64,000 nt of DNA from CAJBVG01 sp943371425 (GCA_943371425.1 CALRUR010000006.1:1-64000); one strand, 5' to 3'. Shown: positions 53,601 to 62,909, counted from the first letter of the stretch. Made by a program: numbers and translations. The notes: generated from the letters alone by a model not told the origin.

Positions 53601-53923
53601 TCGAGGTCTTCTGAAATTCTACCGTTTAATTGCAAGTTTAAGCTAGAGTTTAAACTTAAATCTTGGTTGTTACCCACAGTAATTGCGCGCGAAATACTAC
53701 CCGATCTGTTTAATCCATACAATCCAATTCCTTCTATGGGTTTTACTTCATAACTCAAGGCAAATGGATTGCTAATCGCTTTTTCATTATTTTGAAGGAT
53801 AGAAATATCTTTGTGGAGGTATTTTTTTAGAAAAACAGAAGGAATGCTGTCTGTGTTAGATTGAGCCATAGAACCTGCCCCCATCAATATAAAAACAATA
53901 AATACACTGTTAAATTTAAGCAT
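50669..53923 (-). CDS. Large outer-membrane beta-barrel-type protein
   Basis: A 1084-residue protein. I choose ATG 53923, which gives a signal peptide (cleavage near SMAQ, residue 21); the frame extends upstream into the kinase gene. The N-terminal part (about 30-330) holds plug- or domain-like beta regions with LNGRISEDLEVIAVISDDN and the phrase LDYTIDYNTAEITF, which resembles repeats in the T9SS translocon SprA. The remainder alternates amphipathic strands and ends in Phe-Phe, as outer-membrane barrels do. The start overlaps the kinase stop by 8 bp. The function is unknown; a surface channel or secretion component is plausible. Confidence 0.75.
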   Translation of the reverse strand: MLKFNSVFIVFILMGAGSMAQSNTDSIPSVFLKKYLHKDISILQNNEKAISNPFALSYEVKPIEGIGLYGLNRSGSISRAITVGNNQDLSLNSSLNLQLNGRISEDLEVIAVISDDNIPIQPEGNTQQIQEFDRVYIQLLHKNYSLTAGDFELRKPNSYFLNYFKKAKGGYVQTSLETKNKYTIKNDLAAAIAKGKYNRQVFLGREGIQGPYRLQGIANENFIIVLAGTERVFIDGILMKRGENLDYTIDYNTAEITFMPRRVITAYSRITIEFEYSDKNYSRSLTTVSSSFESKKNAFRINYYNEQDSKNRPLLQDLNDNQKLFLSSIGDNTSTAYFPSIDSAGYNDSEIRYKKIDSNGVFIYVFSTNPEDAIYKLNFSQLGTNQGNYILENSLANGRVFKYVSPVNGLPQGNFEPVVVLVAPRKTSMFTFAAEHKSGKKWNMGTELAISNTDQNLFSKIDDGDNTGVATKTYLEYKEKVKTDTSGNIYLVSNVQAEVLDKNFRFVEFYRPVEFNRDFNVNSAVRTTEQWYTFQTAIVKNNKNLLYYRTAFFLKDTIYRGMQHSIGTDVNYKSYRLFSNASLLLTELNNNKNKSNFLKHLVDFSKNTKYVTLGVGEETEKNIYKNTSTDSLSLNSFAFYIYKAYLKSPENWTNKYLVEYSNRFDESPFQNSLRAATRTENILLNTELNKNTNALFGFSANYRNLNVINTTSTLQSEENIISRIRFDGTAWKGFLTSNTFYEIGTGQEPKRAFTYLQVPAGQGVYVYRDYNNNGVKELNEFEIAKYSYEADYIRVSIVNTDFVRTKSTSFSENIIIDPARKWANRDGVLKYISMFSNQLNFKIERKTLSTASENLFNPFDLNIIDSNLIGVNTQYRKSFYFKRSDPIFGADYTFQGNSNKNLLSIGFDSRSYNEHLIRTRWNVFNRYSILTELKTGEKKAISEAASERNFTINYYSVRPEFGVQFSTELRWSLSYLFLTQENKLAGAEKSDQHKLSAEIKYNAGGKSSIQTQFNFIYNDFTGNNNSAIAYELLEALQPGRNLTWSANWQKNIGSSLQISILYDGRSSAGAKTIHAGSMQARAFF

Positions 53924-56900
53924 TACCCTTTTCCAATGGTATAGAAACGTAAAAAGTGGTCCCTTTATTGAGTGCCGAGTGAAACCAAATTTTACCATTA
54001 GCATTTATAATGATATTGTGAACAATGGCGAGGCCCATGCCCATACCAGAGTTCTTAGTAGTAAAGTTTGGTTGAAATATTTTTTCTTGCAATTCCTCGT
54101 CAATCCCATTGCCATTATCTTGTATCATCACCAAAATATGTCCGTTATCATTCATCAAATCAATTGTTACTTCTCCATTTCTTTGAGAAGGGATGGATTG
54201 AATGGCATTTTTTATAAGGTTATTAAAGCAACGTATCATCTGGTCCTTATCAGCCATTATAACAGATTGTAAGCTTGGTAAAAATCCTAAATTAACTTCC
54301 ACATCACTTTCGTTTTTATATAGTTCTACAACGTTTGTTATAATTTCTTTCAGATCTATTTTCTCCTTGCTGGTAAGCGGCATTTGTGCAAAATTCGAAA
54401 ACTCAGAGGCAATTAAAGAAAGCGATTCTATTTGTTGTATAAACGTAGCACTAAAGCGTTCAAATTTTTCCTTGAAATTAGGATCTTCATCTGCCCAGGC
54501 TCTTTGTAAATGCTGCAAGCCCAGCTTCATTGGAGTTAACGGATTCTTTATTTCATGTGCCACTTGTTTGGCCATTTCTCTCCATGCATTTTCACGTTCA
54601 GATTTTGCTAAACGCTCTGTACTTTCTTCGAGCTCCACAATCATTCGATTGTATTCATTTATTAATTTACCAATTTCATCATTACCCTTCCATGTTATTG
54701 GATCCATTTTCTTACCAATTTTTGTTTCTCGCAATTGTTCTTCAATTAACGTGAGTGGGTAAGTTATGGAGTTGGCAATAAAGAATGCAATAAAACCAAT
54801 TACCACAAAAATTAAAACATATACGTTAATAAAGGTTGTTAAAAATTGCGAAACCCTGTTTTCATATTCAAGCTTGTTTGCAAAATAAGGTAAGTTCAAA
54901 TAAGCAACCGTTTTGTTGTTTGCATTTCTGATGGGTGCATAAGACGATAAGTATTTTAAACTTCCAATTTTTTCTGTTGTAATGTATTCAGAGCGTTCAA
55001 AACACTTCATCATTACATAGGCCTCGGGGTTCATAATTCTGGCCACTAAACCTTCTTCGTAAATTTTGGGTTGTGTTGAAATTAGTAAATTTCCGTTTAG
55101 GTTAAATATATTTATATCTGTTAAATATAAATCCGACAAACTTTTTAATTCCACCGACATCTGATCGTCGTACGTATTATTCCAATAATTAATTAAGTAT
55201 GATTTTTTTTCAATCGACAATAATATCGAGCGAACTTTCTGACTCAAGCGTTCGTTTTGTTGTTTTGTATACTGATCTGTGATGTATACAAATGTGATGT
55301 AACCAACTATACCCAGTGAAAGTAAAATGGTAAGAATTAGGGAAAGCTGAATTCTGGTTTTAAATAATATTTTAAATCTACCTGGTATGTTTTTGAAATT
55401 AATAGTTAATAAATTAAATCGTTTACCCAATAATCTTCTTAAATAAAATATTAACAAGAAAAAAGCAAACAAACCAAAAACGTATGAGAAGGTAGTAAAC
55501 ACTGTTGTTTTAGAGTCAATCGACTTACTTACCACAATTAAAACATCTTTATTTGCTTTGTATATTAAATGGTTATATTCATTAAATTCTAAAAAATCAT
55601 ATTCGTTTACAGTGCCACTAAATTCCGATGCTTGCAAACTATAAGGGTAAGGGCCTTGTTGACTTATTAATTTACCATCTTTATAAATAGAATAAGAGTA
55701 TGCATTAAAATCTTTGTTTAATTTTAAACTACCCTCTAAAAGCAATTCCGGGAATATATTTTCTTCTTTAAAATATTTAGATTTTAATTCAATAATTAAC
55801 CAGCCTAAAAGTTTTTCATTATTATAGAGCGGAATTTTTCCATAATAGGTTAATAAACCTAAGGTGTTAGATTGGTAAGAGAAGTTAGGGTTGAAAGTAG
55901 GAATACTTTTGTTGTAAATAATATCATCAAAATACTCAATGGTTTTGGTTTGGCTATTTTTTATAGACTTGCTTAAACTATCGAACTCAAATACGGCAAT
56001 ATCATATTTAGAAAAATATCCACCAAAATACAATTGTTGTATTCTAGAGTTTAAAGATTCACTACTGATGTTACTATCGTAAAAATATTTTTTGATGTTT
56101 TCATCTTTCTGTATTTTTTTTGTAAGCCCTTCTAGCAAATACTCTGCTATAGGGTCGTTTGCCGATTCTAATTTAGAAGCAAGTAACTGTCTGTTTTCTT
56201 TTTCTTTTATCGTATTAAAATACATTAAGCGAGAAGAAGTTGCAATTGCAAACACAGATAGTATAATTACCACCATTATTAAATTCATGTAATTTCTTCG
56301 CTTACTCTTAGAGCGCTCTAAAATAATTAAGAAGAGGGTATTCGTATAAAACAGAATGTTTACTTCATCTAACAAAATTTTAGAAACAAAAACAACAAGC
56401 AAGCCGATTATTATTACATTGAATTTTTCTTTCTTACTTAAAAAAAACTGATGGAAAACGCCCAAAAGCATGTCGTTAAATAAGTAAAAAGAATACATCA
56501 TTAAACTTATTACAAAAAAGCCAATAGCACTGTAAATAGTTAAGCTTAAAATATTTGTTAACTCAAAAGAAATGTTTGAATTTATAACAAGGCCTTCAAC
56601 TAAATAATCAATTAAATCGAGTATTAAAAAAGAACTAAAAATAAATACAATAGAAAGAATGTAACTTATTTTAATATTGTAAATTCTAAAGTTTAAATCT
56701 TTTATACGATCAAACAAAAAATAAATAAGCCAATGAATTAAAATTAAGTTGATAATTAAATCACCTAACGACGGAAAAATAAAATTGCTGGCATATTTTT
56801 CTGGACTAAAAATGGGAAGTTGATATACCGCAACAGGAAGCGACCAGTACATGCTTACAGCTCTTGCAATAAATACACAAAAGAGTATAAATAAAAAGGA

Positions 56901-57629
56901 CGCGTATGTTTCTCCTTTATACCAAAGGTATTTTGCAAAACTATTTACAGTAAGGTAGCTAAAAACAAAAAATAAAATCCAAATGCATATTATTAATAAG
57001 CTAGGATCACTGTAATATTTTTCGGAATTTATGCTGATGCTAAAAAGATTTTTTCCATCTAAATCTTTAATAATGTACCCTTTGTTTTTTACAAAAGAAT
57101 TTATTTCAACATAATCTTTAATATTTAACCTTGTGTTATATCTGTTTATTAGGTATTCGTTCTGGTAGCTGTATTCATTGTAAATATTAAACAAACAAAA
57201 TATTTTCGCCTTGCCAATGGTTTTTTGTTTAATAATGTACCAGCCATTATCTAATCTTCTAAAATTATTCCCCTCTTGTAATTTCAAATAATTATAATCA
57301 GGAATCGCATTAGTTTTAGACCAATAAATTAATTTTTCTTTTTGAAAAACAATTGTATTGAAATTATTTAGTTTAGCGATTTGAATAAACTTTTTCCAAT
57401 TTTTATTTTTATTGATGGAGTTGAAATCATTTGCAATACTATCTATTGATGGGTTATTGCAAAAGTCGTTCATCTCTTTATCATACTTTTGCAATTCGGA
57501 AGTAATGGATTCGCCCACACTGGTTTCTACCACTTCTGGTTTACTCCATAACGTAATGAGTTGTACTAGTAGAATTACGAATACACTTATAAAGAAAAAA
57601 TTCCGACTGTTTCTAAGATAATTTGACAC
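53916..57629 (-). CDS. Very large multi-sensor membrane histidine kinase (NtrY/NtrB-like)
   Basis: A 1237-residue sensor kinase. The apparent order is: helix 10-29; first extracytoplasmic domain to about 205; a block of about seven helices (about 205-470); a second extracytoplasmic domain (about 475-710); helices near 720-740 and 775-795; a third extracytoplasmic domain (about 800-935); a helix near 940-965; a HAMP-like linker; the phospho-acceptor His1025 in VAHEIKNPLTP; and an HATPase domain with NLIKNAIQSI, DNGNGI and GMGMGLAI. Three sensor domains in one chain is far above the norm. No receiver-domain protein is adjacent. The next gene, an outer-membrane protein, is translationally coupled. 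Confidence 0.9.
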   Translation of the reverse strand: MSNYLRNSRNFFFISVFVILLVQLITLWSKPEVVETSVGESITSELQKYDKEMNDFCNNPSIDSIANDFNSINKNKNWKKFIQIAKLNNFNTIVFQKEKLIYWSKTNAIPDYNYLKLQEGNNFRRLDNGWYIIKQKTIGKAKIFCLFNIYNEYSYQNEYLINRYNTRLNIKDYVEINSFVKNKGYIIKDLDGKNLFSISINSEKYYSDPSLLIICIWILFFVFSYLTVNSFAKYLWYKGETYASFLFILFCVFIARAVSMYWSLPVAVYQLPIFSPEKYASNFIFPSLGDLIINLILIHWLIYFLFDRIKDLNFRIYNIKISYILSIVFIFSSFLILDLIDYLVEGLVINSNISFELTNILSLTIYSAIGFFVISLMMYSFYLFNDMLLGVFHQFFLSKKEKFNVIIIGLLVVFVSKILLDEVNILFYTNTLFLIILERSKSKRRNYMNLIMVVIILSVFAIATSSRLMYFNTIKEKENRQLLASKLESANDPIAEYLLEGLTKKIQKDENIKKYFYDSNISSESLNSRIQQLYFGGYFSKYDIAVFEFDSLSKSIKNSQTKTIEYFDDIIYNKSIPTFNPNFSYQSNTLGLLTYYGKIPLYNNEKLLGWLIIELKSKYFKEENIFPELLLEGSLKLNKDFNAYSYSIYKDGKLISQQGPYPYSLQASEFSGTVNEYDFLEFNEYNHLIYKANKDVLIVVSKSIDSKTTVFTTFSYVFGLFAFFLLIFYLRRLLGKRFNLLTINFKNIPGRFKILFKTRIQLSLILTILLSLGIVGYITFVYITDQYTKQQNERLSQKVRSILLSIEKKSYLINYWNNTYDDQMSVELKSLSDLYLTDINIFNLNGNLLISTQPKIYEEGLVARIMNPEAYVMMKCFERSEYITTEKIGSLKYLSSYAPIRNANNKTVAYLNLPYFANKLEYENRVSQFLTTFINVYVLIFVVIGFIAFFIANSITYPLTLIEEQLRETKIGKKMDPITWKGNDEIGKLINEYNRMIVELEESTERLAKSERENAWREMAKQVAHEIKNPLTPMKLGLQHLQRAWADEDPNFKEKFERFSATFIQQIESLSLIASEFSNFAQMPLTSKEKIDLKEIITNVVELYKNESDVEVNLGFLPSLQSVIMADKDQMIRCFNNLIKNAIQSIPSQRNGEVTIDLMNDNGHILVMIQDNGNGIDEELQEKIFQPNFTTKNSGMGMGLAIVHNIIINANGKIWFHSALNKGTTFYVSIPLEKGNA

Positions 57630-57654
57630 TTATGTATTTAGAAATTAAAATTAA

Positions 57655-58830
57655 TTACGATCGTTTATCTTCTCTACGCGTACCATCATACAGTTCGTAT
57701 TCTAACAAACGACATTCTAATTTACTATTAAAGAATTCAATTTTACGTTCGGCTTTTAATCCTACTTTTTTTGCGAGGTTTGGGCTAGCTGTAAAAATAT
57801 AACCAAAATAACCTTTTGCTTCTTTTTTGAGGTAATCGCCCATGGCTTTGTAAATAGTTTCGAGTTCTTCGTATTCGCCTAAGCGTTCTCCGTATTCGGG
57901 GTTAAACATTACCACTCCTTTACCGCTTGGACAAGGTGTTTCTCTAAAATCTTCTTTTCTAAAAGTAATGTGTAAATCAACGCCCGCTGTTTTAGCATTA
58001 GATTTTGCAGCATGTAAGGCAATAGGGTCTAAATCACTAGCGATGATTTCAAAATCAAGATTTTTTTTAACTGCCAAACGGGCCTCTCTTCGCAATTGCT
58101 CGTAATATTCCTCTTCAAAACCTTTAATATGCATAAAACCATAATTGCTTCTAAGCAAACCGGGAATTCTGTTTAGGGCCATCATAGCAGCTTCTATAGC
58201 AAGCGTACCGCTTCCACACATTGGGTTTACAAAGTTAGAATTGCGATCCCATTTAGTTGCCATTATGGTTGCTGCAGCAAGGTTTTCTTGCATGGGTGCT
58301 AGGCCAGGTTGTTTTCTATACTGATGTTTAGAAAGAGTTTCGCCGCTGGTATCTAAGTAGATAGATGCTTCAGAATCTTTCCAAAATAAATGAACTACTG
58401 TTTTATTTCGCTCCGGACCAGAATTTGGTCTCATTTCGGTTTTCTCTCTAAATCGATCCACAATAGCATCTTTCAATTTTACATTTGCATATAAATTATT
58501 GTCGATGGTATCGTTTTGCACATTAGAGGTAATGGAAATATATCCCTCAACATCCAATAAATCTTCCCAATTAAGCTGTAAAGCATGTTTGTACAATTCG
58601 TCGGCATTGTTTGCAACCGCTTCAGACCAAAGCCAAAGAACCTGATTTCCAGTGCGTATATTCATGTTTAGTTTAATACAATCGTTTAAACTGCCTTCAA
58701 TAGATACACCGGTGCTCCAATGTTCGGTAACGGTAAAGCCCAAACTATGCACTTCCTCGCTTAAGTAAGAAGACATGTATTTTGGACAAGTAATAATGAT
58801 TCTACTTTCTTTTGTAAATGGGATACTCAT
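57655..58830 (-). CDS. rlmL: RlmL-type THUMP-domain 23S rRNA (guanine-N2) methyltransferase
   Basis: A 391-residue enzyme with a THUMP domain (about 40-165) and a class I methyltransferase domain (about 175-385). PMCGSGTLAIEAA is the SAM motif and IIASDLDPIAL motif II. Motif IV reads NPEYGER, whereas the N2-guanine methyltransferases usually have NPPYGER, so the second Pro is Glu. Relatives methylate G2445 of 23S rRNA. It lacks the RlmK half of the fused E. coli protein. It is followed by the kinase gene 25 bp downstream, so it may head that operon. Confidence 0.88.
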   Translation of the reverse strand: MSIPFTKESRIIITCPKYMSSYLSEEVHSLGFTVTEHWSTGVSIEGSLNDCIKLNMNIRTGNQVLWLWSEAVANNADELYKHALQLNWEDLLDVEGYISITSNVQNDTIDNNLYANVKLKDAIVDRFREKTEMRPNSGPERNKTVVHLFWKDSEASIYLDTSGETLSKHQYRKQPGLAPMQENLAAATIMATKWDRNSNFVNPMCGSGTLAIEAAMMALNRIPGLLRSNYGFMHIKGFEEEYYEQLRREARLAVKKNLDFEIIASDLDPIALHAAKSNAKTAGVDLHITFRKEDFRETPCPSGKGVVMFNPEYGERLGEYEELETIYKAMGDYLKKEAKGYFGYIFTASPNLAKKVGLKAERKIEFFNSKLECRLLEYELYDGTRREDKRS

Positions 58831-58834
58831 ATTG

Positions 58835-58842
58835 CAAAGCTA
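58835..58842 (-). promoter_or_regulatory. -7 promoter box (TAGCTTTG, minus strand) 4 nt before the rlmL ATG
   Basis: TAGCTTTG on the minus strand is followed by CAAT and the ATG at 58830, implying a leaderless mRNA. The same spacing is seen at 22814 and 32490. Confidence 0.5.
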
Positions 58843-58963
58843 GGCATTAGGGAGCAAAAAGGCATTTAATTGTAAAAAATTAGTTTGAATAGCATAAAAT
58901 GATGAAAAAACATTTATGTTTAAAATTCATTTATTCTAATATAACCTCTTAGATCCAATTTTT

Positions 58964-61525
58964 ATGAAAAAATCAATTATTTACTCGCTAGCGGTATGTT
59001 TATGCTTAGCGGGTACGAGCAGCGAGAGCTTTGCCAAGAAAAAAAAGAAAGGCTCTGCAGCTCCAGCGGCAGAAGCACCCAAAAAAGATGCTAAAAAAAC
59101 AATTAAAGAAACTGTAAAAGCATCTAAACTTAAAGAGGGTTTATTTGCATTGTACCAAGATACTGCCAATGGTACGGTATACATGAAAATCAAAAAAAGC
59201 CAATTAAATAAAGAATATATTTATTTTAATTACGCAGAAAATGGCGCGGTAAGTGCTGGATATTTTAAAGGTGCATTTAGAGATAACGAAATATTTAGCA
59301 TCAAAAAATATTATGATAAAATTGAATTCATAAAAGAGAATACCAGTTTTTATTTTGATAAAGAAAATGCAATATCAAAATCTGCAGATGCAAATATTAA
59401 CAAACCAATATTAGCAAGTTTAAAAATTGTTGCAGAAGATGGTGATGATTATTTAATAAAAGCAGATGAGCTTTTTTTAGTAGAAAGTTTATCGCAAATA
59501 AAACCATCACCAAATCCAAGAGCTACTCCTGGTTCATCATTTAGTTTAGGTGCATTAAGCAAAGAGAAAACCAAATTTGCTTCGCTTAGAAATTATCCAA
59601 AAAACACAGACATTGTAGTAGAGTATGTGTATGATAACCCTAGCCCCGTTAACTTTGGTGGGCCGGATGTTACAGACCCACGATCGGTAACTGTAAAAAT
59701 TCAGCACAGTATAATTGAAGTTCCACAAAATAATTTTGTGCCAAGAAATGACGATCCTCGTGTTGGTTATTTCATGCAACAATCTGAAGACATGACTTCT
59801 ACTTCATCTACACCGTATCATGATTTTATTAATCGTTGGAATCTAGAAAAGAAAGATCCTAATGCTGCATTATCTGAACCAGTAACTCCAATTACATGGT
59901 GGATAGAAAATACTACACCATTAGAATTCCGCGAAACAATTAAAGCTGCGGTATTAACATGGAACATGGCGTTTGAAAAAGCAGGATTTAAAAATGCAAT
60001 TCGTTGCGAAGTACAACCAGATACAGCAACTTGGGATGCTGGAGATATAAGATACAATGTATTAAGATGGACCTCTTCTCCATTCCCACCTTTTGGAGGT
60101 TACGGACCAAGTTTCGTAAACCCACGTACAGGAGAGATTTTAGGAGCGGATATTATGTTAGAATATGTGTTCTTTACAAATCGTTTACGTCAAGAAAAAT
60201 TATTTGACGCAGCAGCTTTAAATATTGTTAATGAATTTCCTGAATTAAATGTTGGCCATAATGGTTGCGACATTGGAAATCATTTTATGCAAGCAACTCA
60301 ATTCGGAAACATTGCATTATCGGCTTATAGCGCGAGTGATATTGATAAAAAACAATACATAAAAGAGTCTTTGTTTTACTTAGTATTGCATGAAGTGGGC
60401 CATACATTTGGTTTAAACCACAACATGAAATCGAGTCAGTTACACGACTTAGTAAACGTACATAACAAAGCAGTAACTTCTAAAATTGGTTTAACAGGTT
60501 CGGTAATGGATTACCCGGCTGCAAACGTAGCATTAGATAAAACAAAACAAGGACAATATTTCACAAGCATCCCGGGTCCATATGATATGTGGGCTATTGA
60601 ATTTGGGTATGCACCATCATTAACAGATGCGAATGCAGAAGCAGCACGAGTAAAAAAACTATTAAATAGATCTACCGAGCCTCAGTTAACTTTTGGTAAT
60701 GATGCAGATGATATGCGCGCACCAGGTAAAGGTATAGATCCAAGAGTGATGATTGGTGATTTAAGTTCTGATGCAATTGGATATTCAATTGATAGAATGA
60801 AATTATCAAACAATATTTTGAAAGGATTAAAAGCTAAGTATGTTAAGGAAGGCCAATCATACCACGAATTACGTAACGCCTATTTAACCATTACAGGTGA
60901 ATACAATGTGGCAGCTGGAGTAATATCACGTTACATTGGTGGTGTATATGTTGATAGAAGTTTCCCAGAGCAAAAAAGCACTGCAAAGCCAATGGCACCA
61001 GTATCTTACGCAGATCAAAAAAGAGCAATGAAAGCATTGAACGATTATGTATTTGCACCAACTGCTTTTGATATGCCGGCAGATTTTTATGCTTACTTAC
61101 AATACCAAAGAAGAGGATTTAACGGAGGTAATGAAGATCCTAAAATTCACGAGCGTATTTTAAATATGCAAAAAGGAGTGTTAACTCATTTGTTAAGCGC
61201 AAACGTTACAAAACGTATTGTCGACATACAATTAATTGGCAATACCTACTCCTTAACAGAAATGATGCGCGAGTTAACGGATGGAATTTTTAAAGCAGAT
61301 GCTGCTGGAAATGTAAATTCATTCCGTCAGAATTTACAATTAGAATACGTTAACATGTTAATTGCGGCAATGAAATCTGATGCATACGTTTACCAAGCAA
61401 AATCTAATGCATTAGCACAGTTAAAAGCTATTAAAGGCATGATGGCTGCAGGTGCAGGTAATGCTGAAACAAAAGCACACAGAGATCACATTGTATTTGC
61501 GATAAACAAAGCAATGGAAAAATAA
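58964..61525 (+). CDS. Exported zinc-dependent metalloprotease (DUF5117/DUF5118 type)
   Basis: An 853-residue protein with a signal peptide (about 1-24, ending SFAK), a Lys-rich mature start, a DUF5118/DUF5117 region (about 50-320) and a metzincin-like catalytic core. The zinc motif HEVGHTFGLNH is at residues 476-486, followed by VMDYPAANV as a Met-turn-like segment. The C-terminal third is helical. A periplasmic or secreted peptidase of the Bacteroidota zinc-metalloprotease family is likely. Monocistronic-looking; fabD follows 34 bp later with its own promoter box. Confidence 0.93.
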   Translation: MKKSIIYSLAVCLCLAGTSSESFAKKKKKGSAAPAAEAPKKDAKKTIKETVKASKLKEGLFALYQDTANGTVYMKIKKSQLNKEYIYFNYAENGAVSAGYFKGAFRDNEIFSIKKYYDKIEFIKENTSFYFDKENAISKSADANINKPILASLKIVAEDGDDYLIKADELFLVESLSQIKPSPNPRATPGSSFSLGALSKEKTKFASLRNYPKNTDIVVEYVYDNPSPVNFGGPDVTDPRSVTVKIQHSIIEVPQNNFVPRNDDPRVGYFMQQSEDMTSTSSTPYHDFINRWNLEKKDPNAALSEPVTPITWWIENTTPLEFRETIKAAVLTWNMAFEKAGFKNAIRCEVQPDTATWDAGDIRYNVLRWTSSPFPPFGGYGPSFVNPRTGEILGADIMLEYVFFTNRLRQEKLFDAAALNIVNEFPELNVGHNGCDIGNHFMQATQFGNIALSAYSASDIDKKQYIKESLFYLVLHEVGHTFGLNHNMKSSQLHDLVNVHNKAVTSKIGLTGSVMDYPAANVALDKTKQGQYFTSIPGPYDMWAIEFGYAPSLTDANAEAARVKKLLNRSTEPQLTFGNDADDMRAPGKGIDPRVMIGDLSSDAIGYSIDRMKLSNNILKGLKAKYVKEGQSYHELRNAYLTITGEYNVAAGVISRYIGGVYVDRSFPEQKSTAKPMAPVSYADQKRAMKALNDYVFAPTAFDMPADFYAYLQYQRRGFNGGNEDPKIHERILNMQKGVLTHLLSANVTKRIVDIQLIGNTYSLTEMMRELTDGIFKADAAGNVNSFRQNLQLEYVNMLIAAMKSDAYVYQAKSNALAQLKAIKGMMAAGAGNAETKAHRDHIVFAINKAMEK

Positions 61526-61535
61526 TAGCAATTAA

Positions 61536-61543
61536 TATATTTG
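61536..61543 (+). promoter_or_regulatory. -7 promoter box (TATATTTG) for fabD
   Basis: A full match to TAnnTTTG, followed by C. The ATG of fabD lies 16 nt after the final G. Confidence 0.55.
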
Positions 61544-61559
61544 CAATTAAACTTATAAA

Positions 61560-62432
61560 ATGAAAGCATACGTATTCCCTGGTCAAGGCGCCCAATTTGT
61601 AGGCATGGGTAAAGAACTTTATGAGCAAAACGCTGAAGCAAAAGCGATGTTCGAAAAGGCTAATGAAATAATAGGTTTCCGAATAACAGATTTAATGTTT
61701 GCAGGAACCGACGAAGATCTAAAGCAAACAAAAGTTACCCAACCTGCAATATTTTTACATTCGGTAATTTTAGCAAAAACAATTGCAGACTTTAAACCAG
61801 AAATGGTTGCGGGCCATTCATTAGGTGAGTTCTCGGCATTAGTAGCCAATGGAACCTTAGCATTTGAAGATGCCTTTAAATTGGTAATTGCCAGAGCAAA
61901 TGCGATGCAAAAAGCATGCGAAATTCGCCCTTCAACCATGGCTGCAATTTTAGGTTTAGAAGATGAAAAAGTAGAAGAGATTTGTGCATCAATTTCTGAA
62001 ACGGTAGTAGCTGCAAATTACAATTGCCCTGGGCAGTTGGTAATATCTGGAACTATAGAAGGAGTGAATGAAGCTTGTGCTAAAATGACGGAAGCAGGAG
62101 CTAAACGAGCATTGGTGTTAAATGTTGGGGGAGCTTTTCACTCACCTTTAATGGAGCCAGCAAGAGTAGAATTAGAAGCAGCTATAAAAGCAACCACTTT
62201 TAATGTACCTATTTGCCCGGTTTACCAAAATGTAAACGCGAACCCAACCTCAGATCCTGAAGTTATTCAAGCAAATTTAATTGCACAATTAACAGGTGCT
62301 GTACGTTGGACACAAACTGTAAAAGCAATGATTGCTGATGGCGCAAGCTCCTTTACTGAAGTTGGCCCAGGTACGGTATTGCAAGGATTAGTAAAAAAAG
62401 TAGATCGCCAAATGCCTACGGCAAGTGCGTAA
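61560..62432 (+). CDS. fabD: Malonyl-CoA-acyl carrier protein transacylase
   Basis: A 290-residue acyltransferase that loads malonyl groups on acyl carrier protein for fatty-acid synthesis. The N-terminal FPGQGAQFVGMG motif, the nucleophile Ser87 in AGHSLGE, and the catalytic His194 in GAFHSPLM are intact. Length is normal. Its stop overlaps the tsaE start by one base (TAATG). Confidence 0.97.
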   Translation: MKAYVFPGQGAQFVGMGKELYEQNAEAKAMFEKANEIIGFRITDLMFAGTDEDLKQTKVTQPAIFLHSVILAKTIADFKPEMVAGHSLGEFSALVANGTLAFEDAFKLVIARANAMQKACEIRPSTMAAILGLEDEKVEEICASISETVVAANYNCPGQLVISGTIEGVNEACAKMTEAGAKRALVLNVGGAFHSPLMEPARVELEAAIKATTFNVPICPVYQNVNANPTSDPEVIQANLIAQLTGAVRWTQTVKAMIADGASSFTEVGPGTVLQGLVKKVDRQMPTASA

Positions 62433-62848
62433 TGATGAATTATAATATTTCCGAAATCCATAGGGCTGTTGAGAGCATTAAGCCTTACCTTGATGAATAC
62501 AAAGTGGTATTGTTCAATGGCCCTATGGGTGCAGGAAAAACTACACTTATTTCTGCGCTCTGCAGAAGTTTAGGTTCTACCGACGATTTAAGTAGCCCTA
62601 CGTTCTCTATAGTGAATGAATACGAGTCTAAAGCAGGTACTATTTATCATTTTGATTTTTACAGAATTGAATCTATTGAAGAAGCCTTTGATTTTGGTGT
62701 AGAAGAATACTTGTATTCTGATAAACTCTGTTTCTTAGAGTGGAGTGAAAAAATTGAAGAGCTTTTACCCAATAAATATTTAATTGTAAATATTGAGGTG
62801 ATAAGTGAAAGCGAACGTGCCCTTAACATTAAATTATACAAGCATTAA
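62432..62848 (+). CDS. tsaE: tRNA threonylcarbamoyladenosine biosynthesis ATPase TsaE
   Basis: A 138-residue P-loop ATPase with Walker A GPMGAGKT (30-37), SSPTFSIVNEY and a HFDFYRIES segment typical of TsaE. It works with TsaB/TsaD to make t6A37 in ANN-decoding tRNAs. Two adjacent ATGs (62432 and 62435) could start it; the first is coupled to the fabD stop. Confidence 0.95.
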   Translation: MMNYNISEIHRAVESIKPYLDEYKVVLFNGPMGAGKTTLISALCRSLGSTDDLSSPTFSIVNEYESKAGTIYHFDFYRIESIEEAFDFGVEEYLYSDKLCFLEWSEKIEELLPNKYLIVNIEVISESERALNIKLYKH

Positions 62849-62882
62849 AATTTCTTTTGCTATTAATTCGTTAAGTATTTGT

Positions 62883-62890
62883 TAGTTTTG
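62883..62890 (+). promoter_or_regulatory. -7 promoter box (TAGTTTTG) with a possible TTTTG -33 element
   Basis: TAGTTTTG matches TAnnTTTG and ends 19 nt before the next ATG. TTTTG at 62855-62859 is separated from it by 23 nt, slightly longer than expected for a -33 element. Confidence 0.45.
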
Positions 62891-62909
62891 TATCAAATAC
62901 TTATATCCT

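Noticed and set aside
54202..54762. 186-residue plus-strand frame opposite the kinase domain
   Set aside because: It is antisense to the conserved HisKA/HAMP coding region, and its composition (Ser, Leu, Phe, Cys) is that of a shadow frame.
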